Assembly: GCF_002155695.1 (NCBI RefSeq)
Contig: NZ_MUYJ01000002.1
Coordinates: 62,001 to 126,000, forward strand
DNA length: 64,000 nucleotides
Direction: 5' to 3'
From: Erythrobacter tepidarius
Lineage (GTDB): Bacteria > Pseudomonadota > Alphaproteobacteria > Sphingomonadales > Sphingomonadaceae
In this document: in pieces, positions 47,951 through 57,792 of the stretch
Layout: every line of letters starts with the position of its first letter
Position numbering within the stretch: position 1 is the stretch's first letter
Notes under the pieces: model-generated
Databases searched by the model: none
Told to the model about the DNA's origin: nothing
Seen by the model: the letters and a program-made list of their open reading frames with translations, nothing else
Program-made: the position numbers and the translations under genes

Positions 47951-49213
47951 TCAGCCAAGCTCGACCAGTTGCACCGAATAGCCGTTGGCGCGCAGGCCCT
48001 CAACCAACCGTTCGACCTGCTCGGCATCGCGCGCCTCGCATTCGATATCGGTAATCAGGCCCTTGGCCGGCAGGGTGGTGAAGATGCGCTGGTGATAGAT
48101 CTCGATGATGTTGACGTTGTGCTCGTTGAACAGGCGCATCACCCGGAACAGCGCGCCGGGACGATCCTGCAGCGTGATGCGCAGCCGCGCGAGGCGGCCC
48201 TGCCGGGCGAGATCGCGCAGCAGCACATTGGCGAGCAGGCGGGTGTCGATATTGCCGCCGCACAGCACCAGCCCGATGCTCTTGCCGGCGAAACGCGCCG
48301 GATTGCTGAGCACCGCTGCAAGCCCTGCTGCGCCCGCGCCCTCAACCACGGTCTTCTCGATCTGGAGCAGCAGCGCCACCGCCTTTTCCAGCGCGGGTTC
48401 ATCCACCAGCAGGATATCGTCCACCCTTTCCGCGATCACTTGCGCGGTGAACTCGCCGGGCTGCTTGACGGCGATGCCTTCGGCCAGCGTGTCGCCACCG
48501 CAGGGCAGGTCTGCGCCCTTGATCTTGTCGAACATCGAGGGGAACAGCGCAGCCTGCACGCCAACCACTTCCATCGCGGGATTGAGCGCCTTGGCGACCG
48601 TTGCCATGCCCGAAATCAGCCCACCGCCGCCGATCGGGGTGACGATGCAGTCGAGATCCGGCTTCACCGCGAACATTTCCAGCGCCACGGTTCCGGCGCC
48701 CGCCGCGACATGCGGATCGTCGAAGGGGTGGACGAAGGTCAGGCCGAGTTCGACCTCGAGCTTGCGCGCATGGGCATAGGCTTCATCGAAGGTATCGCCT
48801 TCGAGCACGACCGTGCCGCCGACGCTTTCGGTCTGCATCACCTTAACCGTCGGCGTGGTGCGCGGCATGACGATCGTCACCGGCACGCCGAGCCGGGTGC
48901 CGTGGTAGGAGAGGCCTTGCGAATGGTTGCCCGCCGAGGCCGCGATCACGCCGCGCGCGCGCTGCTCCTCGCTCAGCAGCAGCAGCGCGTTGAGCGCCCC
49001 GCGCTCCTTGTAGGCGGCGGTGAACTGGAGGTTCTCGAACTTCAGCCAGATCTGTGCGCCGGTAATCTCCGACAGGGTGATCGAGCGCATCATCGGCGTG
49101 TTGACCACAGCCGAGCCGATCCGCGCGGCGGCGGCGCGCACGTCGTCGAGGGTAAGGTCGGCCGGCGAAGCGGCAGCGCCCTTGGGGCTAATCGATGCAG
49201 GCTGTGTTGACAT
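47951..49213 (-). CDS. ilvA: Threonine ammonia-lyase (threonine dehydratase) with ACT domain
   Basis: PLP enzyme deaminating threonine to 2-oxobutyrate, first step of isoleucine synthesis or threonine catabolism. ATG 49213 (MSTQPASISPKGAA) gives 420 residues. The PLP lysine is in LQFTAAYKERGALNALLLL; ASAGNHSQGLSYHG and VTPIGGGGLISGMATV bind PLP phosphate and substrate. A single C-terminal ACT domain (about 340-420, ITLQDRPGALFRVMRLF) indicates allosteric control, as in the shorter IlvA/TdcB-like form. It is divergent from the amidohydrolase gene. Confidence 0.93.
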   Translation of the reverse strand: MSTQPASISPKGAAASPADLTLDDVRAAAARIGSAVVNTPMMRSITLSEITGAQIWLKFENLQFTAAYKERGALNALLLLSEEQRARGVIAASAGNHSQGLSYHGTRLGVPVTIVMPRTTPTVKVMQTESVGGTVVLEGDTFDEAYAHARKLEVELGLTFVHPFDDPHVAAGAGTVALEMFAVKPDLDCIVTPIGGGGLISGMATVAKALNPAMEVVGVQAALFPSMFDKIKGADLPCGGDTLAEGIAVKQPGEFTAQVIAERVDDILLVDEPALEKAVALLLQIEKTVVEGAGAAGLAAVLSNPARFAGKSIGLVLCGGNIDTRLLANVLLRDLARQGRLARLRITLQDRPGALFRVMRLFNEHNVNIIEIYHQRIFTTLPAKGLITDIECEARDAEQVERLVEGLRANGYSVQLVELG

Positions 49214-49367
49214 GGTGCGGCGCCGATTAGAGGCTTGTTGCCGCAAGGGCAATCAGCCACGCGCCGATTGCCCGAAAGGATTTCCTGCCAGGGGGAAAGT
49301 TGGCAACCTCGCGCGAAGGCGATAGGCACCGCGCCACCGCCGTTCTTGCGTTCTTTCAGGGATTGCC

Positions 49368-51017
49368 ATGCCTCGCACCTTCGCCTTTGCTCTTGTCGCT
49401 TCCGCCCTCGCGCTAGCCGCCCCGGCGCTGGCCGACACCCTGATCGACAATGTCGACGGGGTGACGATCAATGCCGAAGGCAAGGTGCAGCGCTTCACCG
49501 GTCTGGTGTTCGACAAGGACGGCAAGGTGACCGCGCTGCTCGAGCGCGGGGAGCCGCGCCCGCAGGTCGATTACCGCCTCGATGCCAAGGGCAAGGTGAT
49601 GTTGCCGGGCATGATCGATGCCCATGTCCACGTCATGGGTATCGGTTTCGGCAAGCTGACGCTTGACCTTTCGGACAGCGTATCGCTCGAAGATGCACTG
49701 GCGAAAATCAAGACCTTTGCCGAGGAGAGCCCGGGCCGCCCGTGGATCCTCGGGCGCGGCTGGAACCAGGAAAAGTGGGGCCTTGGCCGTTTCCCGACCG
49801 CCGCCGAGCTGGACGCGGTGGTGGCCGACCGGCCGGTGTGGCTCGAACGGGTCGATGGCCATGCCGCCTGGGGCAACAGTCTCGCGCTCCAGACCGCGGG
49901 CGTGAGCGCGAAGACCCCCGATCCGGCCGGGGGCAAGATCATCCGCGATGCCAGGGGCGCGCCCGCCGGCGTGTTCATCGACAAGGCGACACAGCTGGTC
50001 GAGAAGGTCATCCCCGCCCCCCGGCCCGAAGACCGCGACCTTGCCTTCGTCAAGGCGCAGGAGGTGCTGCTCGGTTACGGGGTCACAGCGGTCGCCGATA
50101 TGGGCACCACACTGGCCGACTGGAACACCTTCCGCCGCGCCGGTGACGAGGGGCGGCTGCGGATCCGCATCATGGCCTATGCCGACGGTTTCGAGACGCT
50201 GGAGACAGTTGCCGGGCCGGCGCCGACCGTCTGGCTCTATGAGGATCGTCTGCGGATGGGCGGGATCAAGCTCTATCTCGACGGCGCGCTCGGATCGCGC
50301 GGGGCGGCGCTCAAGGCCCCCTATCACGACGATCCGGGCACCAAGGGATTGCCCCTGCTCTCCCCCAGCCAGCTGCGCAACCTGATGAGCCGCGCCGCGA
50401 TGGACAATTTCCAGACCGCCGTCCACGCCATCGGCGATGCCGCCAACGCGGAAGTGCTGGCCGCGATCGAGGAGCTTTCGGAAAGCTACAAGGGCGATCG
50501 CCGCTGGCGGATCGAGCATGCGCAGATCGTCGATCCGGCAGACCTGCCGCGGCTGGGCCGGCATGGCATCATCGCCTCGATGCAGCCGCTCCACCAGACC
50601 TCCGACCGGCTGATGGCCGAAGCCCGGCTCGGGCCTGACCGGCTCGATGGCGCCTATCCGTGGCGCAGCGTGATGACGGTCGGCGGCCGACTGGCGTTCG
50701 GTTCGGACGCGCCGGTCGAACCGGCGGATCCCTGGGCCGGCATTGCCGCCGCGATAAGCCGCACTGATGCCAAGGGCGAACCCTTCGGCGGCTGGTTTCC
50801 GCAGGAGACCGTCAGCCGCGAGGGCGCGCTTGCCGCCTTCACCGCCGACGCAGCCTTTGCCGGGTTTGCCGAGGGACGCTTTGGCCGGCTGGTGCCGGGC
50901 GAGCGCGCCGACTTCCTGCTGGTTGACCGCGACCCGCTGCTGGCCTCTCCCGACGAGATTCGCCAGACCAAGGTGATCGAGGTGTGGATCGGCGGCGTGA
51001 AGGTGACGGGCGAATAG
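49368..51017 (+). CDS. Exported amidohydrolase (YtcJ-like)
   Basis: A 549-residue metal-dependent hydrolase with a signal peptide (FALVASALALAAPALA, cleavage near residue 22). Metal ligands appear as MLPGMIDAHVHVMGIG (HxH), HAIGDAANAEV and WRIEHAQI histidines, and FGSDAPVEPADPW for the late aspartate. The central segment GRPWILGRGWNQEKW is typical of the YtcJ subgroup. Substrate unknown. A CAGGGA sequence lies before ATG 49368. Its TAG stop directly abuts the tatC stop on the other strand. Confidence 0.92.
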   Translation: MPRTFAFALVASALALAAPALADTLIDNVDGVTINAEGKVQRFTGLVFDKDGKVTALLERGEPRPQVDYRLDAKGKVMLPGMIDAHVHVMGIGFGKLTLDLSDSVSLEDALAKIKTFAEESPGRPWILGRGWNQEKWGLGRFPTAAELDAVVADRPVWLERVDGHAAWGNSLALQTAGVSAKTPDPAGGKIIRDARGAPAGVFIDKATQLVEKVIPAPRPEDRDLAFVKAQEVLLGYGVTAVADMGTTLADWNTFRRAGDEGRLRIRIMAYADGFETLETVAGPAPTVWLYEDRLRMGGIKLYLDGALGSRGAALKAPYHDDPGTKGLPLLSPSQLRNLMSRAAMDNFQTAVHAIGDAANAEVLAAIEELSESYKGDRRWRIEHAQIVDPADLPRLGRHGIIASMQPLHQTSDRLMAEARLGPDRLDGAYPWRSVMTVGGRLAFGSDAPVEPADPWAGIAAAISRTDAKGEPFGGWFPQETVSREGALAAFTADAAFAGFAEGRFGRLVPGERADFLLVDRDPLLASPDEIRQTKVIEVWIGGVKVTGE

Positions 51018-51827
51018 CTACTCCGCCGCGTCCGGCTTCGCTGCTGCTTGGGCCGCCTGTGCGGCCTTGTCGGCGGCAACGGCCTTCTCCTGCAGACGCA
51101 TCAGCAGCAGCGAACCCTCGAACAGCAGCCACAGCGGCACCGCGAGGATGATCTGCGAGCCCGGATCGGGCGGCGTCACGATCGCGGCGATGATAAAGAT
51201 GCCGACGATCACATAGCGCCGCGCTGCCACCATCTGGTCGCGGGTGATGAGGCCCGCGCGGTGGAGCAGCAACAGCAGCACCGGCAGCAGGAAGGTGAGC
51301 CCGAAGGCGAGGATGAACTGCATCACCAGGCTGAGATAGTCGCCTGCGCTCGGCAGGGCCTGCACCGCCAACCCGCCGGTCTCGCCGCCAAAGCCGAGGA
51401 AGAAGGTAAAGGCGACCGGCATCACCACGAAATAGGCCAGCGCCGCGCCGGCGCTGAACAGCACCGGCGTGGCGATCAGGAACGGCAGGAAGGCCTTTTT
51501 CTCGCGCGCATAAAGCCCTGGTGCGACGAAGGCCCAAAGCTGGTTGGCGATCACCGGAAAGCTCACCATGAACCCCGCAAACAGCGCGACCTTCAGCTCG
51601 ACGAAGAACACTTCGGGCAGCTTGGTGAAGATCAACTGGCCTTGGCCTGCGGGGAAAGCCTGTTTCAGCGGCCAGACGAGGATGCCGAGGATTTCGTCGG
51701 CGAAATAGAGGCATACCGCAAAGCCGATGCCCAGCGCCAGCAGCGCGCGGATCACCCTGGTGCGCAGTTCGATCAGATGGTCGAGCAGCGGCGCGCGGGT
51801 TTCGTCGAGATCCTTGATCTCAAACAT
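51018..51827 (-). CDS. tatC: Sec-independent protein translocase TatC
   Basis: Six-helix core receptor of the twin-arginine translocase. The 269-residue product starts MFEIKDLDETRAPLLDHLIELRTR, the family N-terminus with the signal-peptide contact HLIELRTR, and contains FFVELKVALFAGFMVSFPV and the loop FVAPGLYAREKKAFLPF. The C-terminal tail is Ala/Lys-rich (QEKAVAADKAAQAAQ). The start overlaps the tatB end by eight bases. It closes the argS-to-tatC cluster. Confidence 0.96.
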   Translation of the reverse strand: MFEIKDLDETRAPLLDHLIELRTRVIRALLALGIGFAVCLYFADEILGILVWPLKQAFPAGQGQLIFTKLPEVFFVELKVALFAGFMVSFPVIANQLWAFVAPGLYAREKKAFLPFLIATPVLFSAGAALAYFVVMPVAFTFFLGFGGETGGLAVQALPSAGDYLSLVMQFILAFGLTFLLPVLLLLLHRAGLITRDQMVAARRYVIVGIFIIAAIVTPPDPGSQIILAVPLWLLFEGSLLLMRLQEKAVAADKAAQAAQAAAKPDAAE

Positions 51828-52179
51828 CGGCCGCGCCCTTGGGTGTGTCGGCCCCGGGCGCAGGTCCGGCGGACTGCTGGGTTTCCGCGGGCAGCGCAGG
51901 CGGCCCCGTCATCACCGGCGCGCCGGCCTCGGCCTCGGTCAGCGCCGCGGAACGGCGCATGATCTCCTCGTTTTGCGCTTTCCACTTCTTTTCCATTTCC
52001 TCCAACTCGGCCTCGCGCACCATGGCATCGATGCCGGAGCGGAAATGGGCCGAGATGCGCCGCAACCTGCCGATCCAGCGGCCGGCGGTGCGCATCGCGA
52101 GCGGAAGGTCTTTCGGCCCGATCACCACCACCGCAACGATCAGGATGACCAGCAGTTCTCCGATGCCGATGTCGAACAT
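51820..52179 (-). CDS. tatB: Sec-independent protein translocase TatB
   Basis: Single-pass membrane protein forming the Tat receptor with TatC. The 119-residue product starts MFDIGIGELLVILIVAVVVIG, then the conserved GPKDLPLAMRTAGRW hinge and an amphipathic helix (IGRLRRISAHFRSGIDAM), followed by a Pro/Ala-rich tail. It lies 38 bases after tatA and overlaps tatC. Confidence 0.95.
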   Translation of the reverse strand: MFDIGIGELLVILIVAVVVIGPKDLPLAMRTAGRWIGRLRRISAHFRSGIDAMVREAELEEMEKKWKAQNEEIMRRSAALTEAEAGAPVMTGPPALPAETQQSAGPAPGADTPKGAADV

Positions 52180-52217
52180 ATGTCGGGTGCGGTCAGCCCG
52201 CCTCCTTCAAGGAGCTG

Positions 52218-52460
52218 TCAGGCGCCGGTGGTGTCGGTCTTTTCAGCCGGTGCCGGGGTCTCGGCAGGCGCGGGGGCAGCGGCAGGCGGTTCGATCCGCG
52301 CGACATTGGCCGCGGTTTCCTCGGTCTCGTTAAGGCCCTTCTTGAAGCTCGCGATGCCCTTGCCGAAATCGCCCATCATCTCGGCAATGCGGCCACGCCC
52401 GAACAGGATCAGCACGATCAGCAGGACGATGACCCAATGCCAGATCGACGAAAAACCCAT
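52218..52460 (-). CDS. tatA: Sec-independent protein translocase TatA
   Basis: Pore-forming subunit of the Tat system. The 80-residue product starts [21 protein letters not shown], followed by the hinge [22 protein letters not shown], exactly the TatA pattern, and a Pro/Ala/Glu tail. It begins 107 bases after scpB, the widest gap in this cluster, so a further promoter there is possible. Confidence 0.96.
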   Translation of the reverse strand: MGFSSIWHWVIVLLIVLILFGRGRIAEMMGDFGKGIASFKKGLNETEETAANVARIEPPAAAPAPAETPAPAEKTDTTGA

Positions 52461-52567
52461 TGTCTCTACTCCTGAATGCGACCGCAGCAGGCGCGATGCC
52501 GCAAACCGGACATCGCGCCCGGTACGCGAACACTGCCTATCTAGGACAAGCCTTCGCGAATTGCCAG

Positions 52568-53188
52568 TCAGTCCGCCAGATTCTCGTCTGCTTCGCCGGC
52601 CCCATCGCCATCCTCGTCGGGCTCGAAACGCATTGCCGCTTCCATCGCCTCGTCGAGCGGATCGAGCAGGCCGGAGGCGCGCAATTCGTCGATCCCCGGC
52701 AGGTCGCGGCGACTGGCAAGGCCGAAATGGTCAAGAAATTCCGGGGTGGTGGCATAGACCACCGGGCGCCCCGGGACCTCGCGCCGCCCGGCAGGGCTCA
52801 CCCAGCCGGCTTCCATCAGCACGTCGAGCGTGCCTGCACTGGTCTGCACCCCGCGGATCGATTCGATCTCGGCGCGGCTGACCGGCTCGTGATAGGCGAT
52901 GATCGCCAGCACCTCGGTGGCCGCACGGCTGAGGCGGCGCACCTGCTCCTTCTCGCGCCGCAGCAGGTGGGCCAGATCGGGGGCGGTCTGGAAATGCCAG
53001 CGTCCGCCGCGCTCGACCAGATGCACGCCGCGCGCGGTGTAATGCCTCTGCAAGGCGGCCAGCGCAGCGCGCACCTCGGCCGGGTCCGGCAAGCCGAGAT
53101 GAGCGGCGAGGGCATCGACGCTCAACGGCTCTTCAGCGGCAAACAGCGTCGCCTCGAGCGTACGTTCGAGGCTGGCTTGCGCGCTCAT
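52568..53188 (-). CDS. scpB: Segregation and condensation protein B
   Basis: Winged-helix partner of ScpA in the SMC condensin complex. The 206-residue product starts [25 protein letters not shown], with [24 protein letters not shown] and [20 protein letters not shown] as the family core, and an acidic C-terminal tail ([14 protein letters not shown]). ATG 53188 overlaps the scpA stop (ATGA). Confidence 0.94.
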   Translation of the reverse strand: MSAQASLERTLEATLFAAEEPLSVDALAAHLGLPDPAEVRAALAALQRHYTARGVHLVERGGRWHFQTAPDLAHLLRREKEQVRRLSRAATEVLAIIAYHEPVSRAEIESIRGVQTSAGTLDVLMEAGWVSPAGRREVPGRPVVYATTPEFLDHFGLASRRDLPGIDELRASGLLDPLDEAMEAAMRFEPDEDGDGAGEADENLAD

Positions 53189-54018
53189 GCCTCGACACGC
53201 GCCTGCGCGCTGTTCTTGAGTCGACGGATGCGCAGGGGGGCAAAGGCACCCTCCTGCGCGAGCTCAGCCCGGCCGCGCTTGGCCAACTCAAGCGCCGCCA
53301 CAAAGCTCGACGCCAGCGCCGAGCGCTTGAGTTCGGGCGAGGCATGCGGCGGCAGGAAATCGCGGATCTCCATCCATTCGAGCGTCACGCCCAGCATCGC
53401 CGAGACCCGCTCCAGCGCCGAATCGAGCGTGATCACCGGGCGGTTGGCCACGTGGTAGATGCGCGGCGCGGTGCGCGCCTTGACCTGACCATAGGCCTGG
53501 ATCAGCGTGAAAAGATCGCTCCGCCACACGGTCTTGCGGTCGGTGCGCAGCCCCTCGGGCGCGCCGCGCAGAAACACGTCACGCCCGATCCGGTCGCGCG
53601 CCATCAGCCGCGCCGCGGCCTCGCGCATCGCGCCGAGCCGTTGCAGCCGCAGTTGCAGACGCAGCGCCAGCTCTTCGGGGCTGGGATCCTCCTGCTCCTC
53701 CTTGGGCAGCAGCAGCGCCGATTTGAGATAGGCCAGCCATGCGGCCATCACGAGATAATCGGCGGCCAGCTCCAGCCTGAGCGCCCCGGCCCGCGCGATG
53801 TAGCCGAGATATTGATCGACCAAGGCGAGTATCGAGATCTGCCTAAGATCGACCTTCTGCCGTCGCGCCAGATCGAGCAGCAGGTCGAGCGGGCCTTCCC
53901 ACCCATCGAGTTCGAGATAGAGCGCTTCCTCGCCCGGCTTGGCGCCCTGCACCAGCGCGGCGTCGCCCTCGCCTGCGCCCGCGTCTGCGAGCATAAAGGG
54001 CTGCTCGATGCCGCTCAC
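53185..54018 (-). CDS. scpA: Segregation and condensation protein A
   Basis: Kleisin subunit bridging SMC heads. The 277-residue product starts at GTG 54018, overlapping the nagZ stop as GTGA. The N-terminal kleisin motif LDGWEGPLDLLLDLARRQKVDL is diagnostic, with YLVMAAWLAYLKSALLLP next and a C-terminal winged helix (FVAALELAKRGRAELAQEGAF). ScpA/ScpB together with the parS site at 28705 indicate a normal ParB-SMC segregation system. Confidence 0.94.
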   Translation of the reverse strand: MSGIEQPFMLADAGAGEGDAALVQGAKPGEEALYLELDGWEGPLDLLLDLARRQKVDLRQISILALVDQYLGYIARAGALRLELAADYLVMAAWLAYLKSALLLPKEEQEDPSPEELALRLQLRLQRLGAMREAAARLMARDRIGRDVFLRGAPEGLRTDRKTVWRSDLFTLIQAYGQVKARTAPRIYHVANRPVITLDSALERVSAMLGVTLEWMEIRDFLPPHASPELKRSALASSFVAALELAKRGRAELAQEGAFAPLRIRRLKNSAQARVEA

Positions 54019-55037
54019 GCCGCTTGCTCCGCCAGCGCCAGCAACGCATCGCGCGTGGCGAGGAGTTCGCGCTGTTCGGTGGCGAGCGCCGGAGCAATCC
54101 GCGTCCCGGCCAGCGCCCGGTCAAGCCGTGCGGCCGTGGCATCGGACATGGCGGGGAGCACCTCGCAGATGCCTGCCATGTCATCCATCTTCGCCCAGCA
54201 GTTGAGGATGATGTCGCACCCCGCCGCATGCGCGCGGGCAGCGCGCTCCACAATCGCGCCGCCGAGCGCCTCCATGTCGATATCATCGGTCAGCAGCAGG
54301 CCATCGAAACCGATCGCGCCGCGGATGACTTCGCGGATCACGATCGGCGATAGCGTCGCGGGGTTCTCCGCGTCCCAGGCGGTGAAGACGAGGTGGCCGG
54401 TCATGCCGATCAGCGCATGGTTGAGCCTCCGGAACGGGGCAAGGTCGGCCTCCAGCTCTGCCGCGCTGGCAGTGACCGTGGGGAGCGCCTTGTGGGTATC
54501 GACATCGCTGCGGCCATGGCCCGGCATGTGCTTTATGCAGCCGGTCACGCCGCCCGCTGCCAGGCCTTCGAGCACCGCCCGCCCGAGCGCGGCGACCTGC
54601 ACCGGATCGGCCCCGAAGGCGCGGTCGCCGATCACGTCATGCGCACCCGGCACCCTCAGATCGAGCGGCGGGTGATAATTGACCGTGATGCCCATGGCTG
54701 CCAATTCAAGCCCCATCGCAGTGGCATTGGCACGCGCGGCCGCGATCGCGCTGGCCGGAGCCGTCTGATAGAGCCGGGCGAAAACCTCGCCGCACGGATA
54801 GGCCGACCAATGCGGCGGGCGCAACCGTGCCACCCGTCCGCCTTCCTGATCGATCGAGATCAGCAGCCGGTCGCGCCCGTGGATGCTCCTGAGATCATCG
54901 GTCAGCGCGCGCAGCTGCTCAGGGTCGACGCAATTGCGGCCGAACAGGATATAGCCCGCCGGATCGGCCTCGCGGAAGAAGGCGCGCTCGTCCGCGGTGA
55001 GATGCGGGCCGCCAAGACCGAAGATCGCCGGAATCAT
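54015..55037 (-). CDS. nagZ: Beta-N-acetylhexosaminidase NagZ (GH3)
   Basis: Cytoplasmic enzyme removing GlcNAc from muropeptides during peptidoglycan recycling. The 340-residue product contains ISIDQEGGRVARLRPPHW, the catalytic loop GCIKHMPGHGRSDVDTHKALP (KHxPGHG, with the acid/base histidine) and LLTDDIDMEALGG with the nucleophile aspartate. Start ATG 55037; its stop overlaps the scpA GTG. It lies 78 bases after the SPOR gene. Confidence 0.95.
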   Translation of the reverse strand: MIPAIFGLGGPHLTADERAFFREADPAGYILFGRNCVDPEQLRALTDDLRSIHGRDRLLISIDQEGGRVARLRPPHWSAYPCGEVFARLYQTAPASAIAAARANATAMGLELAAMGITVNYHPPLDLRVPGAHDVIGDRAFGADPVQVAALGRAVLEGLAAGGVTGCIKHMPGHGRSDVDTHKALPTVTASAAELEADLAPFRRLNHALIGMTGHLVFTAWDAENPATLSPIVIREVIRGAIGFDGLLLTDDIDMEALGGAIVERAARAHAAGCDIILNCWAKMDDMAGICEVLPAMSDATAARLDRALAGTRIAPALATEQRELLATRDALLALAEQAA

Positions 55038-55115
55038 GCGCTAAGGTTCGCAAGGAAGCCCGCGTCAGGCAAGCAGCGTGACCAACCGGAACGGGGAAAA
55101 GCCCTGTCCCGCCCC

Positions 55116-55796
55116 CTACTTTATCTGGCAATCGAGCCCATCGGCCTTGAGCGCGGCACACAGCCGCTCGGCCTCGGCGCGGCTGCCGGCCACGGCCTGC
55201 AAACGATAGACCGTACCGATATCGACCTTGCCCTCGACCACGCGGTGCTTGACCCCGGCCAGCGCCTCGGTGCGGCGCAACAATTCGCTCCAGCCCTGTT
55301 CGGCGCGGGCACGGGTGCTGTAGGCGGCAAGCTGCACGCCCACGCCGGACAGAGCCGGCGCGAGGGGGGGCGCCGCGCGCGCACCCGCAGCCGGCGCGGG
55401 CGTGGAAGCCGAGGATGTCGCAGCAGCCGGCGCAGCGACCACGGCCTCGCGGGTCTCGCCCTCGCCGACCAGCGGAGCGAGATTGCCGGTGCCGGCGAAC
55501 TGCTTTCCGCCCGGATCCTGCGGACGTTCCTTGATCGGGCCGGCGGGGGCTTCGATCACGCTGCCGTCAGCAACGACATCGGCCGAGCTGGCGCGATTGG
55601 AGACATACCACACCGCCCCGACGATCGCCGCCAGCACCAAGAGCAGGACGCCAGCAAAAGCGAGGATCTGGCCAATGTCAAACCCGCCTGCTTCCGCGTC
55701 ATCCGTGTCGGCTTCGAGCCATGGCAGGTTGTCGGTGCGGGCGAGATCGAGCTCGCCATCACCCGCGTCCAGTTCCTCATATTCGGCATCGATCAT
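55116..55796 (-). CDS. SPOR domain protein
   Basis: A 226-residue membrane protein: acidic cytoplasmic N-terminus (MIDAEYEELDAGDGELDL), one membrane segment at about residues 43-65, an Ala/Pro-rich periplasmic linker, and a C-terminal SPOR domain (about 148-226, VGVQLAAYSTRARAEQGWSE through GLDCQIK). SPOR domains bind denuded glycan strands at septa, so a division role like FtsN or DedD is likely. ATG 55796 follows argS by 25 bases; the open frame extends upstream into argS but without a sensible start. Confidence 0.87.
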   Translation of the reverse strand: MIDAEYEELDAGDGELDLARTDNLPWLEADTDDAEAGGFDIGQILAFAGVLLLVLAAIVGAVWYVSNRASSADVVADGSVIEAPAGPIKERPQDPGGKQFAGTGNLAPLVGEGETREAVVAAPAAATSSASTPAPAAGARAAPPLAPALSGVGVQLAAYSTRARAEQGWSELLRRTEALAGVKHRVVEGKVDIGTVYRLQAVAGSRAEAERLCAALKADGLDCQIK

Positions 55797-55821
55797 GGTG
55801 AAACCTCTTGTCCCCCGGTTT

Positions 55822-57570
55822 TCACATGCTCTCGACCGCCTCCACACCGAGCACGCCGAGACCGCCACGGATCACTTGCCCGATTGCATTGGCGAGGAAA
55901 AGCCTCGCCCCGGTCAGCTCTGCGTCCTGTTCCACGATGAAGCGCTTTTCCGGACGGTCATTACCGAGGTTCCAGTAGGAATGGAGATCAGCGGCGAGTT
56001 CGTAAAGGTAGAAGGCGATCCGGTGCGGTTCGCGCGCCCGGGCCGCCGCCTCGATCTCGCGCGGGAACTGCGCAGCGCGCGCGACCAGCGCCAGTTCCTC
56101 GGAGCCGAGCCGGTCGAGCGCGGCATCAGACGGGGCAAGCCCCGCCTCCGCCGCCTTGCGCAGCGTCGAGCGGATCCGGGCATGAGCATATTGGACATAG
56201 AACACCGGATTGTCTTTCGAGGCCTCGACCACCTTGTCGAAGTCGAATTCCATCTGCGCGTCGGGCTTGCGGGTGAGCATGGTGAAACGCACCACGTCCT
56301 TGCCAACCATCTCGACCACATCCGCGAGCGTGACGAAATTGCCCGCGCGCTTCGACATCTTGAACGGCTGGCCGCCCTTCATCAGTTGCACCATCTGCAC
56401 CAGCTTGACCTCGAAGGGCTTGGGCGGCGCCCCGTCGGCACTGGTGAGCGCGGCCACTGCGGCCTTGATCCGCTTGACGGTGCCCGCATGATCGGCGCCC
56501 CAGATATCGACCAGAGCATCGGCGGTCTGCGCCTTCTGGAAGTGGTAGGCAAGGTCGGCCCCGAAATAGGTCCACGCGCCGTTCGATTTCTTGATCGGGC
56601 GATCCTGGTCGTCGCCGAACCGGGTCGAACGGAACAGCGGCAGCGAGACCGGCTCCCAATCCTCGGGCGGGGCCTTGCCCTTGGGAGCTTCGAGCACGCC
56701 GTCATAGACGAGGTCATGCGCGCGCAGCCACGCCTCGGCGGCATCGACCTTGCCCGAAGCCTGCAATTCAGCCTCGGAGGAGAAAAGATCGTGCTTGATG
56801 CCCAAGGTGGCGAGGTCGGCGCGGATCATGTCCATCATCGCCGCGACCGCGCGGGTGCGGAACAGCATCAGCCATTCAGCCTCGGGCGCCGATACGTAAC
56901 GGCTGCCGAACTCGGCGGCGAGCTGCTGGCCGACAGGCACGAGATAGTCACCCGGATAAAGCCCTTCGGGGATAGTGATTTGCTCCCCGAGCGCCTCGCG
57001 GTAGCGCAGGTGCACCGAGCGGGCGAGGACATCGACCTGCGCGCCGGCGTCGTTGACGTAGTATTCCTTGATGACCTTGTGCCCGGCGAACTCGAGCAGG
57101 CCCGCCAGCGCATCGCCCACCACCGCGCCACGGCAATGGCCCATGTGCATGGGACCAGTGGGGTTGGCCGAGACATATTCGACATTGACGACCCGGCCCC
57201 CGCCCATGTCCGAACGTCCGTAATCAGCGCCCAGCTGCGCGATGACGACAAGCTCATCCAGCCACACCTGCCGATCCAGGCGCAGATTGATGAAGCCCGG
57301 CCCGGCAATTTCGGCGCTGGTGATCATCGGATGCGCGGAAAGCCTCGCGGCAATCGCCTCGGCCAGCGCGCGCGGGTTCATCCCTGCACCCTTGGCCAGC
57401 ACCATCGCGGCATTGGTCGCCAGATCGCCATGCGCCACATCGCGCGGCGGTTCGAGCGTGACATTGGCGAAGCTGGTATCGGCAGGCAGCACGCCCTCGT
57501 CGACGAGGTCGGTCAGCACGGTTTCGATCAGCGCCGCATAGGCGGCATAGAGGGTCTTGGGCTTGGTCAT
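55822..57570 (-). CDS. argS: Arginyl-tRNA synthetase
   Basis: Class I aminoacyl-tRNA synthetase. ATG 57570 ([16 protein letters not shown]) gives 582 residues. The HIGH motif is the variant [21 protein letters not shown], preceded by the N-terminal Add domain ending [21 protein letters not shown] [15 protein letters not shown] and the KMSKS equivalent [14 protein letters not shown] are present, with the DALR-type C-terminal anticodon domain. The open frame extends upstream another 57 codons of low-complexity sequence, which is rejected. Confidence 0.95.
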   Translation of the reverse strand: MTKPKTLYAAYAALIETVLTDLVDEGVLPADTSFANVTLEPPRDVAHGDLATNAAMVLAKGAGMNPRALAEAIAARLSAHPMITSAEIAGPGFINLRLDRQVWLDELVVIAQLGADYGRSDMGGGRVVNVEYVSANPTGPMHMGHCRGAVVGDALAGLLEFAGHKVIKEYYVNDAGAQVDVLARSVHLRYREALGEQITIPEGLYPGDYLVPVGQQLAAEFGSRYVSAPEAEWLMLFRTRAVAAMMDMIRADLATLGIKHDLFSSEAELQASGKVDAAEAWLRAHDLVYDGVLEAPKGKAPPEDWEPVSLPLFRSTRFGDDQDRPIKKSNGAWTYFGADLAYHFQKAQTADALVDIWGADHAGTVKRIKAAVAALTSADGAPPKPFEVKLVQMVQLMKGGQPFKMSKRAGNFVTLADVVEMVGKDVVRFTMLTRKPDAQMEFDFDKVVEASKDNPVFYVQYAHARIRSTLRKAAEAGLAPSDAALDRLGSEELALVARAAQFPREIEAAARAREPHRIAFYLYELAADLHSYWNLGNDRPEKRFIVEQDAELTGARLFLANAIGQVIRGGLGVLGVEAVESM

Positions 57571-57762
57571 CCTGTTCTCTTGCGGTGTGCGCGGGGTATC
57601 GCGCGTGCAAAAAGGCAAGCATAGGGCCGGGTCAAGCCCGGGACGGAAAAGGGAACGCCAAAAGCGCGCTCGCTTGAGCCGCTGGTTCGCCGCCGGTAGC
57701 GCCGCAAGGCCGACCGGCCCCCCGCAGGTGGCCATCGCCAAGCGACGGATGCGCGCCGAGGA

Positions 57763-57784
57763 CGAAGGCGCGCAGGCGCCTTCG
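57763..57784 (-). terminator. Hairpin 8 bases downstream of the lipoprotein gene (possible terminator)
   Basis: A perfect 9-bp stem, CGAAGGCGC and GCGCCTTCG, encloses GCAG just after the 57793 stop in the minus-strand direction. No T-run follows, so it may pause or stabilise the transcript rather than terminate on its own. The rest of the 57571-57792 gap, which must also contain the argS promoter, shows nothing else I can support. Confidence 0.35.
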
Positions 57785-57792
57785 CAACAACA

